Positions 34,313 to 43,207 of a stretch of 64,000 nt of DNA are shown piece after piece. Location of the stretch: contig NZ_JAAOBY010000007.1 in the NCBI RefSeq assembly GCF_011365745.1, forward strand, positions 104,910 through 168,909. The letters are read 5' to 3'. A model generated the notes under the pieces. That model was not told the DNA's origin. It worked only from the letters and a program-made list of their open reading frames with translations, and searched no databases. Position numbers and translations under genes: made by a program. Origin of the DNA: Flavobacterium turcicum. Its GTDB lineage: Bacteria; Bacteroidota; Bacteroidia; Flavobacteriales; Flavobacteriaceae. Position 1 is the first letter of the stretch, and every line of letters begins with the position of its first letter.

Positions 34313-34636
34313 ATGAAGCCATTTACTTTCGACCAAATACCCGTAATGATGAACAAAATTCATGATAAATTAGAGCATTTGGAAAAACTTATTATAAGAA
34401 TCTCTAATGTAGAAGAAAATAAAGAAGAAGTTCTAAACATTCAAGAAGCATCAAAACTTTTAGATCTATCGGTATCAACAATCTATAGTAAAGTATGTAA
34501 AAGGGAAATCCCAGTTAATAAACAAGGTAAACGTATTTATTTTTATAGACATGAGTTAATGAAATGGATTAAGTCAGGTCGGGTAAAAACTTATTTAGAA
34601 ATCCAAAATGATATTGAAAAAAGGTCAAAAATCTAA
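34313..34636 (+). CDS. Excisionase-like helix-turn-helix DNA-binding protein
   Basis: This 107-residue protein has a basic/acidic coiled-coil-like N-terminus (IHDKLEHLEKLI). It is followed by an HTH_17/excisionase-type domain: LNIQEASKLLDLSVSTIYSK, CKREIPVNKQGKRIYFYRHE and LMKWIKSG. Such proteins accompany tyrosine integrases of Bacteroidota integrative elements, and some act as transcription regulators. No integrase gene is seen next to it, so the element may be decayed. It marks the right part of the accessory region. Confidence 0.75.
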   Translation: MKPFTFDQIPVMMNKIHDKLEHLEKLIIRISNVEENKEEVLNIQEASKLLDLSVSTIYSKVCKREIPVNKQGKRIYFYRHELMKWIKSGRVKTYLEIQNDIEKRSKI

Positions 34637-34657
34637 TATTTAGATTTTTGACCTTTT
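34619..34657 (+). terminator. Terminator overlapping the excisionase-like gene end
   Basis: AAAAGGTCAAAAATCTAA (34619-34636) pairs perfectly with TTAGATTTTTGACCTTTT (34640-34657), loop TAT; the left arm contains the stop codon. More T residues follow (ACTTTTT). The 18-bp stem is perfect and A/T-flanked, so it could also work in the other direction. Confidence 0.75.
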
Positions 34658-34830
34658 ACTTTTTAACCTCCATCTATAAGTACTCTAATCATACATCACT
34701 TAGTTTTTTTTTATGTCAGTGTTATAATCAATATTCAAAGTTTATAACTATTTTTGTATAAACAACTCCCATGAGTTATGTTATCTTGATAAGGATATCT
34801 TTGTTTTATTTTGCGATATTTTGCTTTAAA

Positions 34831-34849
34831 TTGTACCATAATTGTACCA
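34831..34849. repeat. Direct repeat TTGTACCA, possible attachment or binding site
   Basis: TTGTACCA occurs at 34831-34838 and 34842-34849, spaced by TAA. The repeat lies between the excisionase-like gene and the chromosomal-type SRAP gene. It could be a recombinase arm site or a degraded end of the island; this is a guess from position. Confidence 0.3.
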
Positions 34850-34899
34850 CTGAAGTTTAAAACTCTATTAAAGTAAGGAAAGTTATTTTCTGTATCGGG

Positions 34900-35155
34900 A
34901 AGTAATTTCCAGCATCACCTTACTCCCAGTGTTTTGGCTGCCCATTCCTGCTATTCACTGCAAGTCCGCGGGAATCGCCTTAAAAACATAAACCCAAAAC
35001 GAGCTTCCGTTGGTCGCTGTTTTGGGTTTTGTCTTTATTGGACTCCTACCCTTGCGGGCTTTTCGTTGCTATCAGGGGCAGGGAGAATTCGTTTCGTTCA
35101 GATAATCATCGCTGATAAATTTTATGCGCCGATTTTCACATCGAATTAATTTTTC
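34900..35155. other. G/C-richer structured block without a convincing gene
   Basis: This stretch is visibly richer in G and C than its flanks (CCGCGGGAATCGCC, CCCTTGCGGGCTTTTCG). It contains a 10-bp hairpin AACCCAAAAC/GTTTTGGGTT (34990-34999 and 35019-35028). A 71-codon frame (34934-35149) exists, but its composition looks non-coding. It lies at the boundary between accessory and chromosomal genes. It might be a mobile-element end, an RNA gene or a transfer origin; I cannot decide. Confidence 0.35.
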
Positions 35156-35178
35156 TCCGCAAGTAACAAAAGACAAAT

Positions 35179-35826
35179 TCAAAACAACAACCAAGGCTCC
35201 TCGCCTGTTGTAATTTTAGTAGCTACAAAAGGTGCGGTGTATGGAAAAGCAAAAGAAATAATCGGTTCTTGGTTCAACCACTTGTCTTCATCTTCAGGAT
35301 TTAAAATGATCGGCATGCGCTTTTTATGATTGTGAATTTCGGCCATTAACGGATTGGCTTCGGTGGTCAAAATCGTATAGGTATTTTTAATTTCACCCGT
35401 ACGAGCGTCTTTCCAATGCGAATAAAGGCCTGCAAAAGAAAAGAGTTCGTCATTGGCAATTCCGACTTGATATTTTACTTTGTTTTTTCCTTTACTGTCA
35501 AGCCATTGCCATTCATAAAAACCATTGGCAAGGACCAAGCAGCGTTGTTGTAAAATTTCTTTAAAAGAAGGTTTCTCTTTTACAGTTTCAATACGAGCAT
35601 TTAAGGTTGATGCTTTGATTGTATCGTCCTTAGACCAACTCGGAACAAGGCCCCAATGATAATGTTCAATAACCGTAGGATCTGTGTTTGTAATTATAGG
35701 CGTTTTAGGAAAAGTAAAACCATTGTAATGTTCTTGTGGTGCAAACTCGTGTTTGTCCTTGAATTTTGCATTAAAACGCTTTTCAATTTGTTTGGAGAGT
35801 TTGTTTTGAATAGTATGAAAACACAT
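35179..35826 (-). CDS. SRAP-family protein (HMCES/YedK-like abasic-site shield)
   Basis: This 215-residue protein begins MCFHTIQ, exposing the catalytic Cys2 after Met removal. Other family residues are visible: ARIETVKEKPSFKE, RCLVLANGFYEW and the C-terminal HKKRMPIIL with the conserved His. SRAP proteins form a thiazolidine crosslink with abasic sites in single-stranded DNA and protect them. It is encoded next to a nuclease, a LexA-like regulator and two damage-tolerance polymerases, so a DNA-damage role is well supported. The 111-bp gap to the nuclease gene suggests separate or loosely linked transcription. Confidence 0.88.
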   Translation of the reverse strand: MCFHTIQNKLSKQIEKRFNAKFKDKHEFAPQEHYNGFTFPKTPIITNTDPTVIEHYHWGLVPSWSKDDTIKASTLNARIETVKEKPSFKEILQQRCLVLANGFYEWQWLDSKGKNKVKYQVGIANDELFSFAGLYSHWKDARTGEIKNTYTILTTEANPLMAEIHNHKKRMPIILNPEDEDKWLNQEPIISFAFPYTAPFVATKITTGEEPWLLF

Positions 35827-35937
35827 GGCTTTACTTTATGAAATACAAAAAAATAACATCAGAACAAATATACTGAATCCTCGAGCAAAAGAATACGCTC
35901 GTTTTTACCAAAAGAATGCATCGAAAACTATCGTTTT

Positions 35938-37332
35938 TTACTCTTCAAAAACTAGCGAGTCGTTCCTTTGCGCCAACATTACCTTACGTGGGTATTTTTG
36001 TGCGTAGGCAAATAAAAGCTGCCTGATATATTGATTCGATTTATAAGGTGTAACATACTCCTTAACCTGTGTAGCATCATGAATTACAATATCAGTATCA
36101 AGGTAACCCATACCGTAAAAATGTCCTTTTTCGACCCAAATACAACTGCGTTCTTGCGGCGTTCGTCCAGCATCGATAATAGCAAAACTAGGTCTGCTAT
36201 TGGTATAAAAATCCAAAGCTTCCTGTATTTGATCGTTATGAATATCCAAATCAGGTAATTCAGTAACAGCTACCGTTTTTGTAAAAACATCCTCGCTCAT
36301 GCTGCCGTATTTACAAAAACGTTGGTCAATTTCAAATTTCTTACTGAGTTCCTGCAATACTTGTATGCCTTCGTAAAGCGTGTCAAAAGTTTCTAAGCAG
36401 GTTTGACTTTTGGTCAATTTTCCAATGGCCAAATAACGGTAACCGTTTCTGGCTTCGTATTCAAACAATCCAAATTTGGGTTCAAAACGCTTTAATGCCT
36501 TATTGTATACGGGCCATAATTGCTTTATTTCGCTACATTCGAGTAACAACGCCATGAGTTCAGTACCGCAAAGCTCGTAGCTAATAGCGTAAATATCTCG
36601 TAAAAAATGCTGTCGCTGAGGCGTAATTTTATGACCTGTAAAATGCGATGCTACACGTTTTTTTAGGTTCAATGCCTTACCAATATAAATTACTTTTTTA
36701 TGTTCATCATAAAAATAATACACTCCAGGTTTTTCAGGCAATTGCTCAAAATCTTCGCGTGGCAAATTGGGTGGTAATCGCTGGTCTTGCGCTGTCTTTT
36801 TGATCATTTTACCCATTTCCTGCTCCGTATCCCAGGCTAATAATTTGGTGAATAAAATAGCGGTTGCATCGGCATCTCCTCCTGCTCTATGTCTATTCTC
36901 TAAATCAATTCCTAGCGAGGTACACAAACGCCCCAAACTGTAGGAAGGCAATCCTGGCTTGATCTTGCGGGCCGCTCGTACGGTACACAATTTTTTAGCA
37001 TTCCAAGGCAAACCGGCACGCTCTAACTCATGTTTTACAAATGAGTAATCAAAATTTACGTTATGCGCCACAAAAATCCTATCAGATAGTAATTCAAAAA
37101 CCGTGTTAGATATGGTTTCAAAACTAGGCGCATCTTGCACCATTTCGTTGGTAATTCCGGTTAGAGCAAAAATAGCATCCGGTATGTATTTTTGCGGATT
37201 AACCAAGGTTTCCCAGCGCTCAATTACTTGCGTACCATCATGTATGATAATGGCTATTTCGGTAATACGACTGTGACTGGCATTGCCGCCTGTGGTTTCA
37301 ATATCGACTATAGCGTATTCTTGTTGTTTCAT
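35938..37332 (-). CDS. DnaQ-type 3'-5' exonuclease fused to GIY-YIG nuclease
   Basis: The protein has 464 residues. The N-terminal domain (about 1-170) is a DEDD exonuclease: AIVDIETTGGNASHS, NVNFDYSFVKHE and HRAGGDADATA. Next, about 200-280, is a GIY-YIG nuclease domain as in UvrC/Cho: KPGVYYFYDEHKKVIYIGKA, then LNLKKRVASHF. A C-terminal part of about 180 residues follows. The fusion is common in Bacteroidota and related to the DinG/Cho-type repair nucleases. It may trim or incise damaged DNA. It lies 60 bp from the LexA-like gene, on the same strand, in a damage-response cluster. Confidence 0.86.
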   Translation of the reverse strand: MKQQEYAIVDIETTGGNASHSRITEIAIIIHDGTQVIERWETLVNPQKYIPDAIFALTGITNEMVQDAPSFETISNTVFELLSDRIFVAHNVNFDYSFVKHELERAGLPWNAKKLCTVRAARKIKPGLPSYSLGRLCTSLGIDLENRHRAGGDADATAILFTKLLAWDTEQEMGKMIKKTAQDQRLPPNLPREDFEQLPEKPGVYYFYDEHKKVIYIGKALNLKKRVASHFTGHKITPQRQHFLRDIYAISYELCGTELMALLLECSEIKQLWPVYNKALKRFEPKFGLFEYEARNGYRYLAIGKLTKSQTCLETFDTLYEGIQVLQELSKKFEIDQRFCKYGSMSEDVFTKTVAVTELPDLDIHNDQIQEALDFYTNSRPSFAIIDAGRTPQERSCIWVEKGHFYGMGYLDTDIVIHDATQVKEYVTPYKSNQYIRQLLFAYAQKYPRKVMLAQRNDSLVFEE

Positions 37333-37392
37333 TTTTGTAGGTACTGTTTTGTTTTTTTGGGTTAAAAAGGTAAGCTGTACTCTGATACTAGT

Positions 37393-38172
37393 CTAACTAT
37401 TTGTTAAGCCAATACTGTTTTTTACTTCGGCTAAATCTCTTTTTAATTCTACAAACATATTTTTGATCGCATCACTTTCTAACAACTCTGTGCGTTGGTC
37501 GTTTTTAGAAATGCTACACTGGTATTCCCAAATTTCAAGAATATCTGAGGCTTTAATTTCGTAAGGCGGATAAAAATAATTATCCGAAGCCACTACTAAG
37601 GCGTTCTTTTTATTTTTGTTGAGTCGTTTGTACACCATACCTTCGCTTCGGGTGATAAAAATATAGGTTTTCCCATCTAGTACTTCGCCCAATTGCTCTA
37701 CATAACTGCCTACAATAATATCCCCATCTTGGTGCGGTGGCATCGAGTCGCCCTCAACCGGAAAACCACGGTATTTGCCCACCCCTAAAAATGGTAACGA
37801 AATTTGTTGCAATTGCTCGATATATTCCGGATCAGCATATCCGTTTAAGTATCCTGCTTTTACTTTTTGAGTGACTACTTCTATACGGTTTTCACCCATT
37901 TGATCGACTTGAATAGGCAAAATAAGGCGGTTATTTTCGAGTTTTAACAAATCAGTTACCTCAATTTTCCGAATATCAACAGAGAGCAACAAATCAATAC
38001 TAATTTGGTAATACTGCCCTATTTTTTTTAAAATTTCATACGGCGCTTCTGAAGTTCCATCTTCGTATTTTACATACCTACCCCTAGTAATCATAAGGCT
38101 TTCGGCTACTTTTTCTTGCGAAATTTTGTGCTTTACTCGCAAGGCTCTGATATTGTCTGAAAATAACGACAT
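37393..38172 (-). CDS. LexA/CI-like repressor with HTH and S24 peptidase domain
   Basis: Read from ATG 38172, the protein has 259 residues. An N-terminal HTH_3 domain (FSDNIRALRVKHKISQEKVA) is followed by a linker and a C-terminal S24 peptidase domain. That domain has the Ser of EGDSMPPHQDGDIIVG and the Lys of GMVYKRLNKNK, the Ser-Lys dyad of LexA-type self-cleavage. A possible cleavage segment is VKAGYLNGY. It is divergent from the Pol IV gene, with 84 bp between. It likely represses itself, dinB and perhaps the other genes of the cluster until RecA-ssDNA triggers cleavage. Confidence 0.85.
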   Translation of the reverse strand: MSLFSDNIRALRVKHKISQEKVAESLMITRGRYVKYEDGTSEAPYEILKKIGQYYQISIDLLLSVDIRKIEVTDLLKLENNRLILPIQVDQMGENRIEVVTQKVKAGYLNGYADPEYIEQLQQISLPFLGVGKYRGFPVEGDSMPPHQDGDIIVGSYVEQLGEVLDGKTYIFITRSEGMVYKRLNKNKKNALVVASDNYFYPPYEIKASDILEIWEYQCSISKNDQRTELLESDAIKNMFVELKRDLAEVKNSIGLTNS

Positions 38173-38256
38173 AACTATTTTGTTATAATTTGGAACAACA
38201 AATATAATAAAAAATGTTACCATCTGTGCTAATTTTGTAATCTAAAATAAAAGGAA
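38173..38256. promoter_or_regulatory. Divergent promoter region between LexA-like and Pol IV genes
   Basis: TAATTTTG (38230-38237, plus) and TATATTTG (minus, 38206-38199) both match the -7 motif TAnnTTTG. A weak dyad TTGTT-N9-AACAA (38180-38198) lies over the presumed start of the minus-strand transcript. It may be the operator for the LexA-like protein; the arms are only 5 bp. Confidence 0.45.
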
Positions 38257-39447
38257 ATGGCACGTGCAATTGTACATATGGATTTAGATACTTTTTTTGT
38301 TTCCTGTGAACGCTTGAACAACTCGCAACTAGAAGGGATTCCGCTTATTATTGGTGGTGGCGATCGCGGTGTGGTGGCCTCCTGCTCGTATGAAGCTCGA
38401 CGTTTTGGAGTGCGCTCCGCAATGCCAACTGCTATGGCGCTCAAACTTTGCCCACAAGCCAAAGTAATAAAAGGCGACATGGAGCGCTACTCACAACTCT
38501 CACATACCGTGACCGAGGTGATTCAGGAAAAAGCGCCTATTATGGAAAAAGCCAGTATCGACGAATTTTACCTAGACATTACCGGCATGGATCGGTTTTA
38601 TGGTTGCTACCAATGGACCAATGAGTTGGCACAACGCGTAGTCAAAGAGACGGGATTACCTATCAGTTTTGCACTTTCTATCAACAAAACAGTCTCCAAA
38701 ATTGGTACCGGCGAGGGCAAACCCAAAGGCCACTTAGACATTCCAGAAGATCAGGTTCGGCATTTTTTGAATCCGTTATCTATACAAAAAATCCCCATGG
38801 TAGGCGATGTCACGTTTCAAACCTTATCACGTATTGGCATTCGAACCATACAAACTCTTGCCGAAATGCCTGCTGAAGTCTTACAACGCATGATTGGTAA
38901 AAACGGAATCGAAATCTGGAAAAAAGCCAATGGCATTGACCACAATCCCGTTGAACCGTATACCGAACGTAAATCCATAGCTACTGAACACACTTTTGTA
39001 CAAGATACCATCGATATGGCACAACTAAAATCTGTTTTGTGTGGCATGGTCGAAAAACTATCCTTTCAATTGCGCTCTGAACAATGGCTTACCTCGACTG
39101 TAGTTGTTAAAATTCGGTATGCCAATTTTGACACCGAAACCAAACAATGCAAAATTCAATACACCTCCGCCGATCATGCGCTTACGCAAAAGGTACTCAG
39201 TCTGTTTGAAAGCTTGTATCATCGAAGGATGCGTTTACGTCTCGTTGGGGTTCGATTTAGCGGACTCGTTCGAGGCACCTACCAAATTGATCTTTTTGAA
39301 GATACGCAAGAAATGCTCTCGCTTTATGCCGCCATGGATAAAATGAAAAGCCGCTACGGATTTGATGCGGTTATGCGTTGCGCCGGTGCAGCCATAAAAC
39401 CCAATACGAAGGATGTTATTTTGAAGAGGGTGAAAAGTGAAAAGTAA
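38257..39447 (+). CDS. dinB: DNA polymerase IV (Y family)
   Basis: This 396-residue protein has the Y-family landmarks: IVHMDLDTFFVSCERL (metal-binding Asp pair start), GVVASCSYEARRFGVRSAMP and KASIDEFYLDIT (catalytic acidic residues). The little-finger domain follows (from about 240). It synthesises past DNA damage at the cost of accuracy. It is divergent from the LexA-like gene and followed by the DnaE-type polymerase gene after 417 bp, so a damage-induced role is likely. Confidence 0.93.
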   Translation: MARAIVHMDLDTFFVSCERLNNSQLEGIPLIIGGGDRGVVASCSYEARRFGVRSAMPTAMALKLCPQAKVIKGDMERYSQLSHTVTEVIQEKAPIMEKASIDEFYLDITGMDRFYGCYQWTNELAQRVVKETGLPISFALSINKTVSKIGTGEGKPKGHLDIPEDQVRHFLNPLSIQKIPMVGDVTFQTLSRIGIRTIQTLAEMPAEVLQRMIGKNGIEIWKKANGIDHNPVEPYTERKSIATEHTFVQDTIDMAQLKSVLCGMVEKLSFQLRSEQWLTSTVVVKIRYANFDTETKQCKIQYTSADHALTQKVLSLFESLYHRRMRLRLVGVRFSGLVRGTYQIDLFEDTQEMLSLYAAMDKMKSRYGFDAVMRCAGAAIKPNTKDVILKRVKSEK

Positions 39448-39864
39448 ATTGTGAATGATGAGTGGTAAAATGTTCATCACTAATCTAAAAGAAGCGATTT
39501 ATCTACTATTCAAATAGTTGATAGTGATTAAAAGATCTGTCAGTTCGAGTGTTTTTTGTGAAGTAAAACGGAACAAAACTTCTCGATTTGCTCCGCTACT
39601 CTAAGTGATATGTATCAAGAAGTATTTTAATAATTTCTTCTTGTTATCGATATACTTTTCTTCCTGATACTTCGGCAGAAAAGTGATCAACCTTGCAAAA
39701 ATCATCCGTAAACTATCTCGGTACAAAACCCTAGATGTATTAATAAAATAGAATACAAATTTAGACGACCAAAAATCTGTGAAAATCTATGAAATCTGTG
39801 GTGAAAAAATAACGAACTAGAGCTTCAAGAGATTAAAAGTTAATTACTAAAATTACAAAACCGT
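39448..39864. other. Gap between dinB and the DnaE-type polymerase gene
   Basis: I see no gene here. The stretch contains scattered short A/T-rich segments and no strong hairpin. A promoter for the polymerase gene is possible but no motif stands out. Confidence 0.3.
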
Positions 39865-42800
39865 ATGTACTTAAATTGCCATTCGTACCATTCCTTGCGC
39901 TACGGAACGATTCCGCTAGAGGACCTCATCAATAAAGCGGTTCAATCTGGCGTTACGGCTATGGCGCTCACTGATATTAATACCGTGACCGGAATTTATG
40001 ATTTCATAACAGCCTGTAATCAAGTAAACATTAAACCTTTGGTAGGAATCGATTTTCGCACCAATAACGAATTCAAATATATTGGCCTAGCCCAAAACAC
40101 TCGCGGATTGGCAGCTATGAATCAGTTTTTGACACATCATAATTTTAAAAATATTCCATTACCTACTATCGCTCCTGAAATGGAATCGGTAGTGATTATT
40201 TACGCTTTTGCGAATGCGCCAACAACCTTAAAAACGAACGAATATATCGGCATTCGCCCCGAAGAAGTAGGAAAGTTATTTGGCTACAGAGGTAATCTGG
40301 ACAAAATAGTAATCCTGCAACCCGTAACTTTTAGAACTAAAAAAGAATACCGCTTGCATCAAATTTTGCGCGCCATTGACACCAACACCTTACTCTCAAA
40401 ACTGCAAGAAACAGATGTAGCAACGCCTTACGAAATGATGGTCAATCAAGACCGCTTGCTTGCTGCTTATAAGGATTACCCGCAAATCATTGCCACAACG
40501 CAAGCGCTCATCGATAGTTGCGATTTTCAATTTGATTTTGAAACCCCAAAGAACAAAAAATACTACACCAATTCTCAAGAAAGTGATATCGCACTGCTAA
40601 CCACATTAGCGCATCAAGGCCTGCATTGGCGCTACGGAAAAAACGATACTGTTGCCTTAGCTAGAGTGCAAAAAGAATTAAAAGTAATTGACGAATTGCA
40701 GTTTAGCGGCTATTTCTTGATTACTTGGGACATTATTCGCTACAGTAACAGCCGTGGTTTTTTGCACATTGGTCGCGGCAGCGGTGCCAACTCGATTATT
40801 GCCTATTGTTTAGGAATCACAGACATTTGCCCCATTGAGCTCGACCTATATTTTGAACGTTTTTTGAACGAAAACAGAAAAAGTCCTCCTGATTTTGACA
40901 TCGATTGGAGTTGGCAAGAACGCGATGTCATTTTAGAATATATTTTTAATCGGTATGGGTACGAAAATGTTGCGTTTTGTGGAACCAATGTGGAGTTTAA
41001 ATACCGTTCTATTTTTAGAGAAGTGGGAAAAGTTTTTGGTTTACCCAAAGAAGAACTCGATCATTTAGCTAAAAATCCTATGCGTTTGCAACAAAGCAAT
41101 AGCATTGTCAAAGAAGTACAAGAATACGGTATGTTGCTAGAAAAATATCCTAATCAACGCAGCATGCACTCATGTGGAGTCTTAATTTCTGAAGAACCCA
41201 TTACTAATTATACGCCTCTAGAAATGCCTCCAAAAGGGTTTCCTATTGTGCTATTTGATATGTATGTGGCCGAATCAATTGGGTTTGAAAAGTTCGATAT
41301 TTTGAGTCAGCGTGGCATTGGTCATATTGACGATACGGTAAAACTCGTAGCCAAAAACAGAGGTATCCGAATTAATATTAGAGACACCAGCATTTCTAAA
41401 AATGAAGCCACCGCCAATACGTATTTGGCAAGAGGCAAAACCATTGGCTGTTTTTATATCGAAAGTCCAGCTATGCGTGGTTTATTGCGACGTTTGCAAT
41501 GCAACAATTATAAAACCTTAGTCGCTGCTTCATCAATAATTCGGCCTGGAGTAGCAAAATCGGGTATGATGAAAGAGTATATTTTTAGGCATAATCATCC
41601 CAACCAATTTGAATATTTTCATAGCGTTTTTAAAGAACAATTAAGTGAAACCTACGGAATTATGGTGTACCAAGAAGATGTCATCAAAATTGCACTGCAT
41701 TTTGGTGGATTACCCGCTGCCGATGGCGATATTTTGCGTAGAGCAATGAGCGGCAAAGGGCGTTCCTTGGCGGCTTTGCAAAAAATTAAAGATGATTTTT
41801 TCGTGAGCTGCGCCAAACAAGGTCATGACGAAAAACTCAGTCAGGAAATTTACCGTCAAATAGAATCGTTTGCAGGCTATTCGTTTTGTAAGGCACACTC
41901 AGCTTCGTATGCCGTAGAAAGCTATCAGAGTTTGTATCTAAAAGTATATTATCCTATTGAGTTTATGGTGGCCGTAATCAACAATCAAGGTGGTTTTTAT
42001 AGAACTGAAATTTATGTACACGAAGCACGAATGGCTGGCGCTACGATTCATAATCCTTGCGTGAATAAAAGTGAATTTACCACAACATTGTATGAAAAAG
42101 AAGTGTATTTAGGATTCATGCACATGCAAGGTTTGCCCACAAAACTAGCCGAAGAAATTGTAACCGAACGAGACAAAAATGGCGATTATCTTTCATTAGA
42201 AGATTTTTGTAATCGGGTTTCAATTGGGTTAGAAAGTCTTAAATTATTAATCTTCATAGGCGCTTTTAGAGACACAGGCAAAACCAAAAACGAACTCCTC
42301 ATACTGGCTAGTTTGCTATTTAACTCGGCACCACAAGACCATCAAATTTTATTGTTGCAAGAAGCTGTCAAAGAATTTCAATTGCCTAAACTAGAACGTT
42401 CCTTCTTTGAAGATGCTTTTGACGAGATCGAATTATTAGGCTTTCCTGTTTCTTGCACACCTTTCGATTTATTACAAAGTCCTTACAGAGGTAATGTTAT
42501 GGCCCAACATTTACTTCAATATCATAAAAAAGAAGTCCGCATGCTAGCCTATCTTATTTCTCGAAAACAGGTTCCTACGGTACGTGGCACGATGTTTTTT
42601 GGCACATGGATAGATCATGAAGGTACTTATTTTGACACCACCCATTTTCCGGATAATTTACAGCAATATCCGTTTCAGGGAGGCGGTTGTTACCTACTTT
42701 TGGGCGTTGTAGAGGTCGATTACCACTTCCCTACACTAACGATTAGCAAAATGGCAAAAATGCCTTTTGTACCTGACCCAAGATATTCTGATGCTAAAGA

Positions 42801-42909
42801 CCATCAATTTTTAGCCCAACAACGCATCAAAGAAGATGTAAGCAGTACCAATAGAACGCCTTATCCGAGAGCACATGAAATTAATTTACCTAGATTTAAA
42901 AGCAGTTAA
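39865..42909 (+). CDS. DnaE-type DNA polymerase III alpha subunit (damage-tolerance type)
   Basis: The 1,014 residues form a C-family polymerase: a PHP domain at the N-terminus (NCHSYHSLRYGTIPLEDL, MALTDIN), then the palm with HIGRGSGANSIIAYCLGITD and the acidic PDFDIDWSW. The HHH/OB region follows towards the C-terminus. It is shorter than replicative DnaE (about 1,160-1,500) and the PHP lacks some metal His residues, as in DnaE2/ImuC-type error-prone enzymes. Its place beside Pol IV, SRAP and a LexA-like regulator supports a role in mutagenic repair, but DnaE2 identity is inferred. Confidence 0.84.
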   Translation: MYLNCHSYHSLRYGTIPLEDLINKAVQSGVTAMALTDINTVTGIYDFITACNQVNIKPLVGIDFRTNNEFKYIGLAQNTRGLAAMNQFLTHHNFKNIPLPTIAPEMESVVIIYAFANAPTTLKTNEYIGIRPEEVGKLFGYRGNLDKIVILQPVTFRTKKEYRLHQILRAIDTNTLLSKLQETDVATPYEMMVNQDRLLAAYKDYPQIIATTQALIDSCDFQFDFETPKNKKYYTNSQESDIALLTTLAHQGLHWRYGKNDTVALARVQKELKVIDELQFSGYFLITWDIIRYSNSRGFLHIGRGSGANSIIAYCLGITDICPIELDLYFERFLNENRKSPPDFDIDWSWQERDVILEYIFNRYGYENVAFCGTNVEFKYRSIFREVGKVFGLPKEELDHLAKNPMRLQQSNSIVKEVQEYGMLLEKYPNQRSMHSCGVLISEEPITNYTPLEMPPKGFPIVLFDMYVAESIGFEKFDILSQRGIGHIDDTVKLVAKNRGIRINIRDTSISKNEATANTYLARGKTIGCFYIESPAMRGLLRRLQCNNYKTLVAASSIIRPGVAKSGMMKEYIFRHNHPNQFEYFHSVFKEQLSETYGIMVYQEDVIKIALHFGGLPAADGDILRRAMSGKGRSLAALQKIKDDFFVSCAKQGHDEKLSQEIYRQIESFAGYSFCKAHSASYAVESYQSLYLKVYYPIEFMVAVINNQGGFYRTEIYVHEARMAGATIHNPCVNKSEFTTTLYEKEVYLGFMHMQGLPTKLAEEIVTERDKNGDYLSLEDFCNRVSIGLESLKLLIFIGAFRDTGKTKNELLILASLLFNSAPQDHQILLLQEAVKEFQLPKLERSFFEDAFDEIELLGFPVSCTPFDLLQSPYRGNVMAQHLLQYHKKEVRMLAYLISRKQVPTVRGTMFFGTWIDHEGTYFDTTHFPDNLQQYPFQGGGCYLLLGVVEVDYHFPTLTISKMAKMPFVPDPRYSDAKDHQFLAQQRIKEDVSSTNRTPYPRAHEINLPRFKSS

Positions 42910-43157
42910 TAAACGTAACCCATACCATTTACTCCCTTATTTGTCTCGAACTAAGATAAAAACCATTAAGAGAATTAAGAAAATTAAGTCCAAAACTTAA
43001 TAAACTTACGTTTTTACTGAAAATTTTTTTTTGCCCTGAGTTTTTATCGAACGGTTAAATCCATTTTTTTATAGAGAAACGAACAGACGAAAAATTATCT
43101 TCAAAAACCAATTGCACCCAATACATTAGGCCCTAAAAAAAATTACTACAAACAAAA

Positions 43158-43185
43158 AAATCGGGATAGTAGACCATCCCGATTT
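43158..43185. terminator. Terminator between polymerase and SIMPL genes
   Basis: AAATCGGGAT (43158-43167) pairs with ATCCCGATTT (43176-43185), loop of 8 nt, with A runs before and T residues after. It could end both the plus-strand polymerase transcript and the minus-strand SIMPL transcript. Confidence 0.75.
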
Positions 43186-43207
43186 TCAATTTGTATACAA
43201 TATCTGT

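Noticed and set aside
34741..34839. Short minus-strand frame starting MVQFKAKYRK near the TTGTACCA repeat, considered as an integrase start
   Set aside because: Only about 35 codons, no recombinase motif, and in-frame stop soon after. No support for an integrase.
34934..35149. 71-codon plus-strand ORF in the G/C-richer block
   Set aside because: Composition is unlike a protein (many Ser/Cys/Arg, no fold pattern), and the DNA folds into hairpins. Kept only as structured DNA.
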